Under the pieces are notes generated by a model, which ran no database searches, was not told the DNA's origin, and saw nothing but the letters and a program-made list of their open reading frames with translations. A DNA stretch of 62,222 nt from Paucimonas sp. GTDB taxonomy: Bacteria > Pseudomonadota > Gammaproteobacteria > Pseudomonadales > Pseudomonadaceae. Positions 48,493 through 56,209 of the stretch are shown here, in pieces. A program made the translations under genes and the position numbers. Positions within the stretch are counted from its first letter, which is position 1; each line of letters opens with the position of its first letter. Location: positions 1 through 62,222 of the forward strand of contig JAIRVG010000039.1 of the NCBI GenBank assembly GCA_031253995.1. Reading direction: 5' to 3'.

Positions 48493-51018
48493 TCAGTACT
48501 TCATCATCCAGGTTTCCAGCTCCTGCGGCGCCAACGGCCTGGACAGGAGATAGCCCTGGGCCACGTGATAGCCCTGGTCCTTCAGAATGCGGAATTGCCC
48601 CTGCTCCTCGACGCCTTCGGCCACCACCTTGAGGCGCAGGCTGTCGCCAATGCGCATCACCGCATCGCTCAAGGCGCGGCTGGTCTCGTCCGCTTCCAGG
48701 TCGAGGATGAAACTGCGGTCCAGCTTCAATTCCTGTATCGGCAGCTTGCGCAAATAACTCAAGCTCGAATATCCGGTGCCGAAGTCGTCCATGGCCAGCT
48801 TGATGCCCTGGGAGTTGAGATCGTGCAAGACCTTGATGGTGCCGGGGTTGGTGTCCAGCAGCAGGTTTTCGGTCAGTTCGATGGTCAGGTCGCGGGCCTG
48901 CAGGCCGTTCTGGTCGAGCACATCGCTGATCATCCCGGCCAGGTCCAGGTTGTGGAAATTGCTCGGTGACAGGTTGACCGACACCGACGGGATGTTCAGG
49001 CCCTTGCGCCGCCAGGCCGCCAGTTGCCGGCAGGCCTCGCGCACCGCCCAGTGGCCCAGCTCTGTGATCAGGCCGCACTCCTCCGCCAGGGGAATGAAAC
49101 GCGCCGGCGAGACCACGCCGAATTCCGGGTGGGTCCAGCGCGCCAGGGCCTCGACGCCATACACCTGGCCATCGTCGATGTTCACCTGGGGCTGGTAGTG
49201 CAGTTGCAGCTTGCCCTGCTCGATGGCCTCGCGCAGGGCGCTTTCCAGGGCCTGGCGTTCCTGGGCCAGTTCGTTCAGCTCGTGGCTGAAGAAGCTGAAG
49301 CGGCCACGCCCGGAGTGCTTGGCCTGGTACATGGCCATGTCGGCGCGGTGGATCAGCGTGCTCATGTCGTGGCCGTCCCGCGGATAGAGGCTGACGCCGA
49401 TGCTGGCCGACGGCGAGAAGCACGAGCCGGCGATCTGGCACGGCTGGGAAATCGCCTGGCGGATCTCCTCGATGGCATCGTTGACCCGCTGGCCGTCGCA
49501 ATCCGGCAACACCACCACGAACTCGTCCCCCGACAGCCGCCCGACGATATCGGCGTTGTCGCTGAGGCGCTGGGCGATCAGCATGAGCAGTTCGTCACCC
49601 GCCGGATGACCGAGGGAATCGTTGATCTGCTTGAAGCGGTCGAGGTCGATGAACAGCACCGCCAGCGTGGACTTGGTGCGCCGCGCCTCGATCAGCGCAT
49701 GGTCGGCCTTGGCGTGCAGCAGGCTACGGTTGGGCAGGCGCGTCAGGCTGTCGTAGAAAGCCAGCTGGCGGATGCTTTCGCGGTTGACCTCGCGCTCCAT
49801 GGCCAGGGCGCACAGGGGGGTGATGACTTCGACGATCTGCTGTTGCAGGGTCGATGGCGTGCGGTGGTCGTCGTAGTAGAAGGACAGCACACCGATGGCC
49901 AGGCCCTTGGAATCCTTGATCGGGATCGCCCAGACGCTGCGGATCCCCAGTTCCAGGGCCTCCTCGCGGATGCTGGTCCAGTGCGGGTCGCTGCCAATGT
50001 CGCTGGCATAGACCATCTCGCCGCGGCTGGCCGCAACGCTGGAGGCGCCAACGCAGTCACGGATCGGCCGGCCTTCGAGGATCTGCCCGAAGCGCTCGGA
50101 AAACCCGGGGGACGCCAGCGGATGCAGGGTGCCGTCCGCGCCGATCTGGATCACCGCCGCGCGCAGCTCCGGGGACATGCGCTCGATTTCCTTGCACAGC
50201 AGTTCCATCACCGATTCCAGTGGCATTTCGCGAACCATGGCGTCGAGGATGCAGTGCTGCAGGACCTGGTGGATCTTCGAGGCGGTGATGTCGGTGAGCA
50301 CCGTCACCGTCTGCGCCAGCTCGCCGTTGGCGCCAAATACCGGGTTGATCGCCACGTTGCACCAGATCCGTTCGCCGCCCTTCACCTGCAGCAGTTCTTC
50401 GAGACGGAACGAGCGCCCGCCGCTAAGGCCGCGGCGCAGCTCCGCCATGCGCGCCAGCGGCAGGTGCGGCACCAGCAGGCCCGCCGGCAGGCAGCGCTCG
50501 ATCTCGTCCAGGCTGTAGCCGAACAGGTTCTCGAAGCCCTTGTTGACGTAGACCACCTTGCCGGCGCCGTCGGTGATGAAGATGGCGTTGTCGGTCTGGT
50601 CGGCGACCAGCGCCAGCAGCTTGGCGCGCTTGCGCTCGCGGCGCTGCTCGGTGACGTCCTTGACGAAGGCGGTGTAGAGGATCTGCCCACCGCTTTCCAC
50701 CCGCGAGATCGACATCGAGCCCCAGCGCTGGGTGCCGTCCTTCTTGTGGATCGGTACATCGCGGGTGGTACCGACGATCTTGTTGATCCCGGTACGGCGA
50801 TTGGCATCGACATAACCGTCATGCCGGCTGCGGATGGTTTCCGGCACCAGCATGCTGACATTCCTGCCCAGCACTTCCTCGCGATCGAATCCCCATAACT
50901 TTTCCGCGGCGGCATTGAACAGCACCACGTGATTATGGCTGTCGATGACAACCACACTATCGATGGCTTGTTCCAGGGTTTGAACGAAAAGATCAGACAG
51001 GTTCTGGGTAATGGGCAT
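48493..51018 (-). CDS. PAS-PAS-GAF-GGDEF-EAL c-di-GMP enzyme
   Basis: An 841-residue cytosolic protein. PAS 1 is at about 10-125 ('AIDSVVVIDSHNHVVLFNAA'), PAS 2 at about 135-255 ('DNAIFITDGAGKVVYVNKGF'), GAF at about 260-415, GGDEF at about 420-585 and EAL at about 595-840. The cyclase motif is 'GRLSGDEFVVV' (SGDEF, a usually tolerated variant). The phosphodiesterase motifs 'YGVEALARW', 'LTIELTEN' and 'LAMDDFGTGYSSL' are intact. The layout resembles E. coli DosP, but no haem ligand can be assigned. The start at 51018 (ATG) is preferred to a TTG one codon earlier. It is followed on the same strand by the BdlA-like gene. Confidence 0.93.
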   Translation of the reverse strand: MPITQNLSDLFVQTLEQAIDSVVVIDSHNHVVLFNAAAEKLWGFDREEVLGRNVSMLVPETIRSRHDGYVDANRRTGINKIVGTTRDVPIHKKDGTQRWGSMSISRVESGGQILYTAFVKDVTEQRRERKRAKLLALVADQTDNAIFITDGAGKVVYVNKGFENLFGYSLDEIERCLPAGLLVPHLPLARMAELRRGLSGGRSFRLEELLQVKGGERIWCNVAINPVFGANGELAQTVTVLTDITASKIHQVLQHCILDAMVREMPLESVMELLCKEIERMSPELRAAVIQIGADGTLHPLASPGFSERFGQILEGRPIRDCVGASSVAASRGEMVYASDIGSDPHWTSIREEALELGIRSVWAIPIKDSKGLAIGVLSFYYDDHRTPSTLQQQIVEVITPLCALAMEREVNRESIRQLAFYDSLTRLPNRSLLHAKADHALIEARRTKSTLAVLFIDLDRFKQINDSLGHPAGDELLMLIAQRLSDNADIVGRLSGDEFVVVLPDCDGQRVNDAIEEIRQAISQPCQIAGSCFSPSASIGVSLYPRDGHDMSTLIHRADMAMYQAKHSGRGRFSFFSHELNELAQERQALESALREAIEQGKLQLHYQPQVNIDDGQVYGVEALARWTHPEFGVVSPARFIPLAEECGLITELGHWAVREACRQLAAWRRKGLNIPSVSVNLSPSNFHNLDLAGMISDVLDQNGLQARDLTIELTENLLLDTNPGTIKVLHDLNSQGIKLAMDDFGTGYSSLSYLRKLPIQELKLDRSFILDLEADETSRALSDAVMRIGDSLRLKVVAEGVEEQGQFRILKDQGYHVAQGYLLSRPLAPQELETWMMKY

Positions 51019-51150
51019 CAACTCAATCCGGAAAAAGCGCAGGTTGACAGTGGCGAACGCCGGCCACGCCGCTGCAATGGATAATCGCGGCGGAGGCTTT
51101 GTTTCGGTGATCGGGAGGCACCGGATGGGTGCGGACGCTAGCTTACGCTC

Positions 51151-51173
51151 AATAATGGCGCGTAGCCATTATT
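51151..51173. promoter_or_regulatory. Inverted repeat AATAATGGC / GCCATTATT
   Basis: A perfect 9-bp inverted repeat with a 5-base spacer (GCGTA), about 130 bases upstream of the GGDEF-EAL start. It could be an operator or a hairpin in the leader. Confidence 0.5.
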
Positions 51174-51262
51174 CACGGGTGTTTCTTTCGTTATTTATTC
51201 AAACAATTGAAAGAACAGAGAAATTATTAAATTTCGGGGGAAAGCATGATGCATATCAATAA

Positions 51263-51278
51263 ACAGACTTTTGTCTGT
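51263..51278. terminator. Small hairpin ACAGAC-TTTT-GTCTGT
   Basis: A perfect 6-bp stem with a TTTT loop in AT-rich DNA, between the short chemoreceptor gene and the GGDEF-EAL gene. It is too short to be a confident terminator and could also be a protein site. Confidence 0.35.
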
Positions 51279-51349
51279 GCTAGAGAAATGCAGATAGTTA
51301 TCTTTATTAAAAATTACATGGTGCTCAAACAATAGCTGCACTTGAAAAC

Positions 51350-51380
51350 GACGCGGACCCGCTCCCACAAGGTCCGTGTC
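51350..51380. repeat. REP-like palindrome
   Basis: GACGCGGACC (51350-51359) and GGTCCGTGTC (51371-51380) pair with one mismatch around a CGCTCCCACAA loop. It shares the GACGCGG-(C/A)-CCCGCTCCCACAAGG core with the element at 1893, 50 kb away. It lies just downstream of the short chemoreceptor stop. Confidence 0.7.
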
Positions 51381-51392
51381 GCCCTCTCCGAC

Positions 51393-52367
51393 TTATTGGT
51401 CCTGCAACATCGACTGGATCTGCTGGGTCGCCTGCCGCGTACTGTCCGCCAGCTTCTTCACTTCCTCGGCCACCACCGAGAAGCCACGCCCCACCTCCCC
51501 GGCCCGCGCCGCCTCGATGGCCGCATTCAGCGCCAGCAGGTTGGTCTGCTCGGCAATGCTCTTGATCACCCCCACCACCGTGGCGATCTGCGCGTAGGTG
51601 GTCTGGTTCTGCGAGAGCATCTGCTCGTGACTGGCCTGAGCACTGCGTTCATCACTGATATCACGCACGGCGCCGATCACCCGGGTCAGCACGCCACGCT
51701 CGTCACGCACGGCGCAGCCACGTTCGCGACACCAGATATAGCCACGGGTCTTGTGGCGCATGCGGTACTCGAAGACGTACTCGCCACTGGCGCCAGGCTT
51801 GAGGATCTCGCGATCGAACACCGCCATGATCTGCGACAGGTCGTCAGGGTGGGTGATGCTGACCTGGGCATCCCAGCCATCCGGCAACTCGCTGGAGCCG
51901 TAGCCCATCACCGCACGGAACTGGTTGGAAATGCGCATGTGGCTGTCGGGGTGCTGCAGATCGCCGTTGACCACCTTGATGTCCCAGGTCCCCTCGGTAA
52001 TGGTGGATTCAAGCTGCGCCCAGATCGCCGCCTGCTGGCGGTGGCCTTCCAGTTGCTGCTGCAGCTCGGCGAGCTGCGCCTGCAAGTCGGCGCAACGCTG
52101 TTCCAGGCGCCCGGCCTCGGCCTGGGCGGCATCGCCCTGGCGCCGGGCCTGCTCGATCTGCGCGCCGAGGTCGCCAGCATGAGCCTGGGCCTCGTCGAGC
52201 TGGCGCCGATCCGCCTGGCGATCCACCGCCAGCCCGCGCAGGGCGGCCAGCAACGCCGGGTGGCGCTGCAGCCGCGGCGTTTCGACGTCGTCCCACAGCT
52301 GACCCTGACTGATCCGCGCCAGCAGCGGCTCCAGCTCCTGCACCCAATGATCGTTCCTGAAAAACAT
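51393..52367 (-). CDS. Short PAS chemoreceptor with only half of the signalling hairpin
   Basis: A 324-residue soluble protein. A coiled coil rich in Q, A, L and R occupies about 60-130 ('[20 protein letters not shown]'), then a PAS domain at about 140-250 ('[14 protein letters not shown]', '[20 protein letters not shown]', '[20 protein letters not shown]'). It ends with the chemoreceptor tip '[20 protein letters not shown]', then '[20 protein letters not shown]', stopping about 15 residues later, so the returning half of the coiled coil is very short. The start at 52367 ('[15 protein letters not shown]') is preferred, but no strong ribosome site is present; M at 52433 is an alternative. It may signal through CheW/CheA or act as a diffusible sensor. 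Confidence 0.82.
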   Translation of the reverse strand: MFFRNDHWVQELEPLLARISQGQLWDDVETPRLQRHPALLAALRGLAVDRQADRRQLDEAQAHAGDLGAQIEQARRQGDAAQAEAGRLEQRCADLQAQLAELQQQLEGHRQQAAIWAQLESTITEGTWDIKVVNGDLQHPDSHMRISNQFRAVMGYGSSELPDGWDAQVSITHPDDLSQIMAVFDREILKPGASGEYVFEYRMRHKTRGYIWCRERGCAVRDERGVLTRVIGAVRDISDERSAQASHEQMLSQNQTTYAQIATVVGVIKSIAEQTNLLALNAAIEAARAGEVGRGFSVVAEEVKKLADSTRQATQQIQSMLQDQ

Positions 52368-52578
52368 CAGCGCACACCGTTCGGCAGTGAAAAACCAAGA
52401 GTTGACCGGAAATGCGCGCGCTACGTCTTGCATCCGGGTGCCGACCACTTGATCGTCGCTGCCAGCCCCTGGCACGCAGATCCATGCCCGCGACAGGCAA
52501 AGGCAAGACGGCATCGGCGCAAGCCGGTAGAGTCTGGCACGGGGTCCGCTGGCAGCGGCCTCGTTCTTTCCCCGGCCC

Positions 52579-53844
52579 ATGGCGTTGCTCATCGTGAAAG
52601 CTGCACAACCGAATCGCTGGCCCCCTGTCCTGCGGGCCCTGCATCACCGCAATTTCCGGCTGTATTTCATCGGCCATGCGATTTCCACCCTGGGCACCTG
52701 GGTGCAGACCGTGGCCCTGTCCTGGCTGGTCTATCGCCTGACCGGCTCGGCGGCGCTGCTGGGCCTTACCACCTGCGCCACGCTGCTGCCGCAACTGCTG
52801 GTGGGCCCGATCGCCGGCGCCTGGATCGACCACCACGACAAGCGCCGCCTGCTGATGAAGGTGGAAAGCCTGCTCGGCCTGCAGGCCCTGGTGCTGGCGG
52901 TACTGACCTGGCTGGAACTGATCAGCCCGACCCTGATCGTCATCCTCGCTGCCACCCTGGGCATCCTTAACGCGGTGGACACGCCGCTGCGCCAGTCCCT
53001 GCTCAGCCGCCTGGTGGACGACCGCGAGGACCTGGCCAATGCCCTGGCCCTCAACGCCATGCTCTTTACCTGCTCGCGCTTCATCGGCCCGCCGCTGGCC
53101 GGCCTGTTGCTGGCGGTGACCGGCGAAGCGCTGTGCTTCGCCCTCAATGCGCTGTCCTATGGCGGCCTGATCCTCGGCCTGCTGGCGGTGCGCCTGGCGC
53201 CGGGGGAAAAGGCCAGCGGCAAGATGCGCCACCTGTTCCGCGAGGGCCTGGAGCATGTCTGGCATTCGCCATCGCTGCGTGGGCTGATCCTCGGCGTGCT
53301 GATGGTCAACCTCACCGCCTCCACCTACGCCGTGCTACTGCCGGTGTTCGCCCACGACATCTTCGCCGGCGATGCACGCACCCTCGGCTGGCTGTGGGGT
53401 GCCGCCGGGCTGGGCTCGCTGCTGTCCACGGTGCTGCTGGCCGGGCAACAGGGCGCCGACCGCCTGCGCGGCCTGATCCTGTTTTCCGCCATCGCCAGCG
53501 CCCTGGGCCTGCTGCTGTTCGCCGGCAGCCGCAGCCTGCCGTTGTCGCTGCTGGCCATGCTGATCCTCGGCTTCGGCGTCACCATCAACAACGTCGGCAC
53601 CAATATCCTCCTGCAAAGCCAGGCGCCGGAGGCGCTGCGCGGGCGAGTGGTATCGATCTACACCTCGACCCGCTTCGGCTTCGACGCCATCGGCGGCCTG
53701 CTCGCCGGGCTCCTGGCCGCACGTCTAGGCGGGCCTTGGGCCATGTCCATCGCCGCCGCCCTGCTTGCCCTGTACTGCGCCTGGCAGGTGCTGCTGCGGG
53801 TACGAGCAACCCCTGAATCCACCCTGGAGGAATCCGCCCGATGA
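52579..53844 (+). CDS. MFS transporter, EntS-like (MFS_3) exporter
   Basis: A 421-residue, 12-helix MFS protein. It begins near '[20 protein letters not shown]', the opening typical of the EntS/MFS_3 group, with '[20 protein letters not shown]', '[20 protein letters not shown]' and '[20 protein letters not shown]'. This group exports siderophores such as enterobactin and other small molecules. Its stop overlaps the HbpS-like gene (ATGA). No siderophore synthesis gene is nearby. The ATG at 52579 lacks a clear ribosome site, and a GTG 15 bases later is possible. Confidence 0.88.
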   Translation: MALLIVKAAQPNRWPPVLRALHHRNFRLYFIGHAISTLGTWVQTVALSWLVYRLTGSAALLGLTTCATLLPQLLVGPIAGAWIDHHDKRRLLMKVESLLGLQALVLAVLTWLELISPTLIVILAATLGILNAVDTPLRQSLLSRLVDDREDLANALALNAMLFTCSRFIGPPLAGLLLAVTGEALCFALNALSYGGLILGLLAVRLAPGEKASGKMRHLFREGLEHVWHSPSLRGLILGVLMVNLTASTYAVLLPVFAHDIFAGDARTLGWLWGAAGLGSLLSTVLLAGQQGADRLRGLILFSAIASALGLLLFAGSRSLPLSLLAMLILGFGVTINNVGTNILLQSQAPEALRGRVVSIYTSTRFGFDAIGGLLAGLLAARLGGPWAMSIAAALLALYCAWQVLLRVRATPESTLEESAR

Positions 53845-54284
53845 CTGCCCTGCTGCGTCAGCAATCCACCCTCACCCTGCGCCTGGCCATGCAGGCCCTG
53901 GGTGCCGCCGTCGAGTTCGCCGAACAGGCCGGCCTGCGGGTCAGCCTGGTGATCCTCGACGCCAGTGGCCAGCCGATCCACAGCGCGCACATGGACGGCG
54001 CGCCACGGCCGTGCCAGGCCATCGCCCTGAACAAGGCCCTGACCGCCGCCGGTTTCGGCATCTCCACCTCGGCCTGGGAAGAGCGCTTGCAGAAGGCCTC
54101 GCCGGCGGTGCGCACGGGCTTGCCGTTGCAGCCGGGCCTGGCCTTGTTCGGCGGTGGCGAGCCGTTCCTGCATGACGGCCAGGTGATCGGTGCCATCGGC
54201 GTGTCCGGCGCCTCGGAAGCGATGGACGGCGAGTGCGCCCGCGCTGCCGTGAACAAGGTCATCGACTTGCTGGGTGCCCCATGA
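53841..54284 (+). CDS. GlcG/HbpS family protein
   Basis: A 147-residue protein of the GlcG/HbpS (DUF336) family. It shows 'LRLAMQALGAAVEFAEQAGL', 'VSLVILDASGQPIHSAHMDG', 'CQAIALNKALTAAGFGISTS' and 'LFGGGEPFLHDGQVIGAIGV', ending 'AAVNKVIDLLGAP'. HbpS of Streptomyces binds haem; other members are found in glycolate and diol operons, with no catalytic role known. There is no signal peptide. It is coupled by four-base overlaps to the MFS gene before it and the luxR gene after it. Confidence 0.88.
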   Translation: MTALLRQQSTLTLRLAMQALGAAVEFAEQAGLRVSLVILDASGQPIHSAHMDGAPRPCQAIALNKALTAAGFGISTSAWEERLQKASPAVRTGLPLQPGLALFGGGEPFLHDGQVIGAIGVSGASEAMDGECARAAVNKVIDLLGAP

Positions 54285-54937
54285 ACAGCGCCCAGGAGCT
54301 GGGGCACTACTGCCTGCACGCCTTCAGCCAGCAGGTACCGGCGAGCCTGGCGGCGTTCTACCGGATCGACGAGCAGTTGCAGGCCTGCGACTTCCAGTTG
54401 CAGGGCATGCAGGCGCCCATGCACCACCGCTACCTGGAGCACTACCGTCACCTCGACCCGCTCAAGCCGGACAACTGCAAGGCCATCGGCTTGCCGGTGG
54501 TGTCGCTGCGCCAGGGACTGGCGCACCACGATGCGGCCCATGGGCGGGAGTACCTGGGGTTTCTCGACCAGCACCGGGTGGTGGATGTGGTGGAGATCAT
54601 GGCCTGGGTGGACGGGCGGCTGGCGGCGGGGGTGTCGCTGCTGCGCGAGGGTTCGCTGGGGGCGTTCAGTGCGGCGGAGCTGGAGCGGTTGCTGCCGTTG
54701 CACGGGTTGATGCAGATGGCGGCGCGGCAGTTGCCGGCGCCCGCGCCGGACCGGCTGGCCGGGTTGACCCCGAGGGAGCGCGAGATTGCCCTGTTGCTGC
54801 AGGGTGGGGCCTGCAACAAGACCCTGGCGCGGGAACTGGGGCTGGGGTTGCCGACGGTGAAGACGCACCTGATCAATCTGTTCAGGAAGGTGGGGGTGAG
54901 GAACAGGACGGAGTTGGTTGGGGCGTTATTCCTGTAG
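54281..54937 (+). CDS. LuxR-type transcriptional regulator
   Basis: A 218-residue regulator. The C-terminal LuxR helix-turn-helix (about 155-216) reads 'LTPREREIALLLQGGACNKT', then 'LARELGLGLPTVKTHLINLF' and 'RKVGVRNRTELVGALFL'. The N-terminal part (about 1-150) is not an obvious autoinducer or receiver domain. The last 400 bases use many G-ending codons (for example 'ggg', 'gtg', 'ttg') compared with the C-rich codons of neighbouring genes. It is co-transcribed with the EntS-like and HbpS-like genes and may regulate them. Confidence 0.88.
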   Translation: MNSAQELGHYCLHAFSQQVPASLAAFYRIDEQLQACDFQLQGMQAPMHHRYLEHYRHLDPLKPDNCKAIGLPVVSLRQGLAHHDAAHGREYLGFLDQHRVVDVVEIMAWVDGRLAAGVSLLREGSLGAFSAAELERLLPLHGLMQMAARQLPAPAPDRLAGLTPREREIALLLQGGACNKTLARELGLGLPTVKTHLINLFRKVGVRNRTELVGALFL

Positions 54938-54979
54938 GCTGGTTCGTCACACGACAAGCCAGCTCACAAAGGACGTCAG

Positions 54980-55345
54980 ATGAACGATATCTCTTACCCA
55001 GGCGGCTGCCTCTGCGGCTGGATCCGCTACACCGCCCACGGCCCCGCCGGCAACCCGCATACCTGCTCCTGCCGCTACTGCCAGCAGCACACCGGTGCCC
55101 TCGCCGCGCTCTGGGTCGAATTCCCGCGGGACAAGGTCGAATGGACCGGCGAAGGCGGCACACCTGCGCTCTACCGCTCCTCGGACTACTCCAGCCGCGC
55201 CTTCTGCCCGCGCTGCGGCAGTTCCCTCGGCGCCATCGACGATGAACCGACCATCGCCCTGCTGGTGGGCACCTTCGACGACCCGCACCGTAGCGAACTC
55301 AAGCCCGACTACCACTCCTTCGAAGACGGCCAGCCGACCTGGTGA
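54980..55345 (+). CDS. GFA-family zinc protein (Gfa/Mss4 fold)
   Basis: A 121-residue protein of the glutathione-dependent formaldehyde-activating (GFA) family. Zinc cysteines are in 'PGGCLCGWIRYTA', 'HTCSCRYCQQHTGA' and 'AFCPRCGSSLGAI'. AGGACG precedes the ATG. Many family members have no proven link to formaldehyde. It stands alone, meeting the PhnD-like gene tail to tail with no spacer. Confidence 0.9.
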   Translation: MNDISYPGGCLCGWIRYTAHGPAGNPHTCSCRYCQQHTGALAALWVEFPRDKVEWTGEGGTPALYRSSDYSSRAFCPRCGSSLGAIDDEPTIALLVGTFDDPHRSELKPDYHSFEDGQPTW

Positions 55346-56209
55346 TCAGCGCGTCTCCATCATCCGCACCAACGGCTCGTATTCCACCTTGCTCACCGGC
55401 GCGATCCCACTGGCGTCCTGCGACGCCAGGAACGCCGCCAGTCCCTCCTGGTTCTCCATCATGGCGGCGCGGATCCGCGTCTTGTACTCGGCGCACAGGT
55501 TGCCGCGGAACACGTAGGGGTCGTAGTAGATCCGCTCCGAACGCCACAACACGTTGAAGGTGTCCCTCTCGATCGTGCCGCTGTTCAGATAGGCATCGGC
55601 CCGCACGCTGGCAACGAACGCCGCGTCCACCCGCCCTTCGAGCAAGGCATCCAGCGACTTGTCGTGGGAACCGCTGTAGGCCACCGACCCGAAGAACCGC
55701 GCCAGCGGCTGCCCGACACGGGCGGCGAACTCGACATTGGGCACCACGCTGCCGGAGGTGCTGGCCGGATCGCTCAGGGCCACGCGCTTGCCCCGCAGCG
55801 ACTCCAGGTCCTGCGCTACATCGCGCCGGGCCAGGAGCAGGGCCTGGTAATGATGCCCCGCCGGAGTGAAGTAGCCCTTGCGGATCGACAACACGGCGAA
55901 CGGCTCGATCCGCGGGTCACGCTGCTGGGCCAGGACATAGGCCGCCGGCCCCAGCCAGGCGACATCCACCCCGCCGGACACCACCGCATCCACCACGCTT
56001 TCGTAGGACGACGCCGAAACGATCGACACCGGGACACCAAGGGCTTTCTGCAGGCGCTCCAGCAACGGCTGGTAGTCCTGCATCAGCACTTCCATGCTTT
56101 TCTTCGGGATCACCGCGATCCGCAACGCGGGCTGCCGGCATTCGGCGACCGCAGGTGCCGCCAGCAGCAGGCTCAGCAACAGGCAAAACAGGGAAGTCAG
56201 TGCTCGCAT
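55346..56209 (-). CDS. PhnD-like periplasmic binding protein
   Basis: A 287-residue binding protein of the PhnD / phosphate-phosphite-phosphonate type. The signal peptide spans about 1-22 ('LFCLLLSLLLAAPAVA'). The mature part shows 'LRIAVIPKKSMEVLMQDYQP', 'SSYESVVDAVVSGGVDVAWL', 'GPAAYVLAQQ' and 'LRGKRVALSDPASTSGSVVP'. The start at 56209 lies 13 bases inside the end of the upstream GGDEF-EAL gene on the same strand, so the two are translationally coupled. There is no ABC transporter gene nearby. It more likely presents a ligand to the periplasmic domain of that enzyme than serves uptake. Confidence 0.9.
   Translation of the reverse strand: MRALTSLFCLLLSLLLAAPAVAECRQPALRIAVIPKKSMEVLMQDYQPLLERLQKALGVPVSIVSASSYESVVDAVVSGGVDVAWLGPAAYVLAQQRDPRIEPFAVLSIRKGYFTPAGHHYQALLLARRDVAQDLESLRGKRVALSDPASTSGSVVPNVEFAARVGQPLARFFGSVAYSGSHDKSLDALLEGRVDAAFVASVRADAYLNSGTIERDTFNVLWRSERIYYDPYVFRGNLCAEYKTRIRAAMMENQEGLAAFLASQDASGIAPVSKVEYEPLVRMMETR

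Larger units (their letters stand above)
51019..51392. promoter_or_regulatory. AT-rich intergenic region upstream of the GGDEF-EAL gene
   Basis: A 374-base gap without a convincing gene. From about 51170 to 51340 it is strikingly AT-rich for this genome. It contains two hairpins (51151-51173 and 51263-51278) and a REP-like element (51350-51380). It should hold the promoter of the GGDEF-EAL gene (reading left) and the transcription end of the short chemoreceptor gene. A small untranslated RNA is possible but not demonstrable by eye. Confidence 0.5.

Noticed and set aside
51011..51262. 83-codon plus-strand open frame in the AT-rich gap
   Set aside because: It begins inside the 5' end of the GGDEF-EAL gene, has no ribosome site and shows no recognisable motif, so it is more likely chance in AT-rich DNA.
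52534..52549. Possible sigma-54 promoter (TGGCACGGGGTCCGCT) before the EntS-like gene
   Set aside because: The -24 half fits, but the -12 half is CCGCT rather than TTGCA/T, and there is no enhancer-binding regulator nearby.
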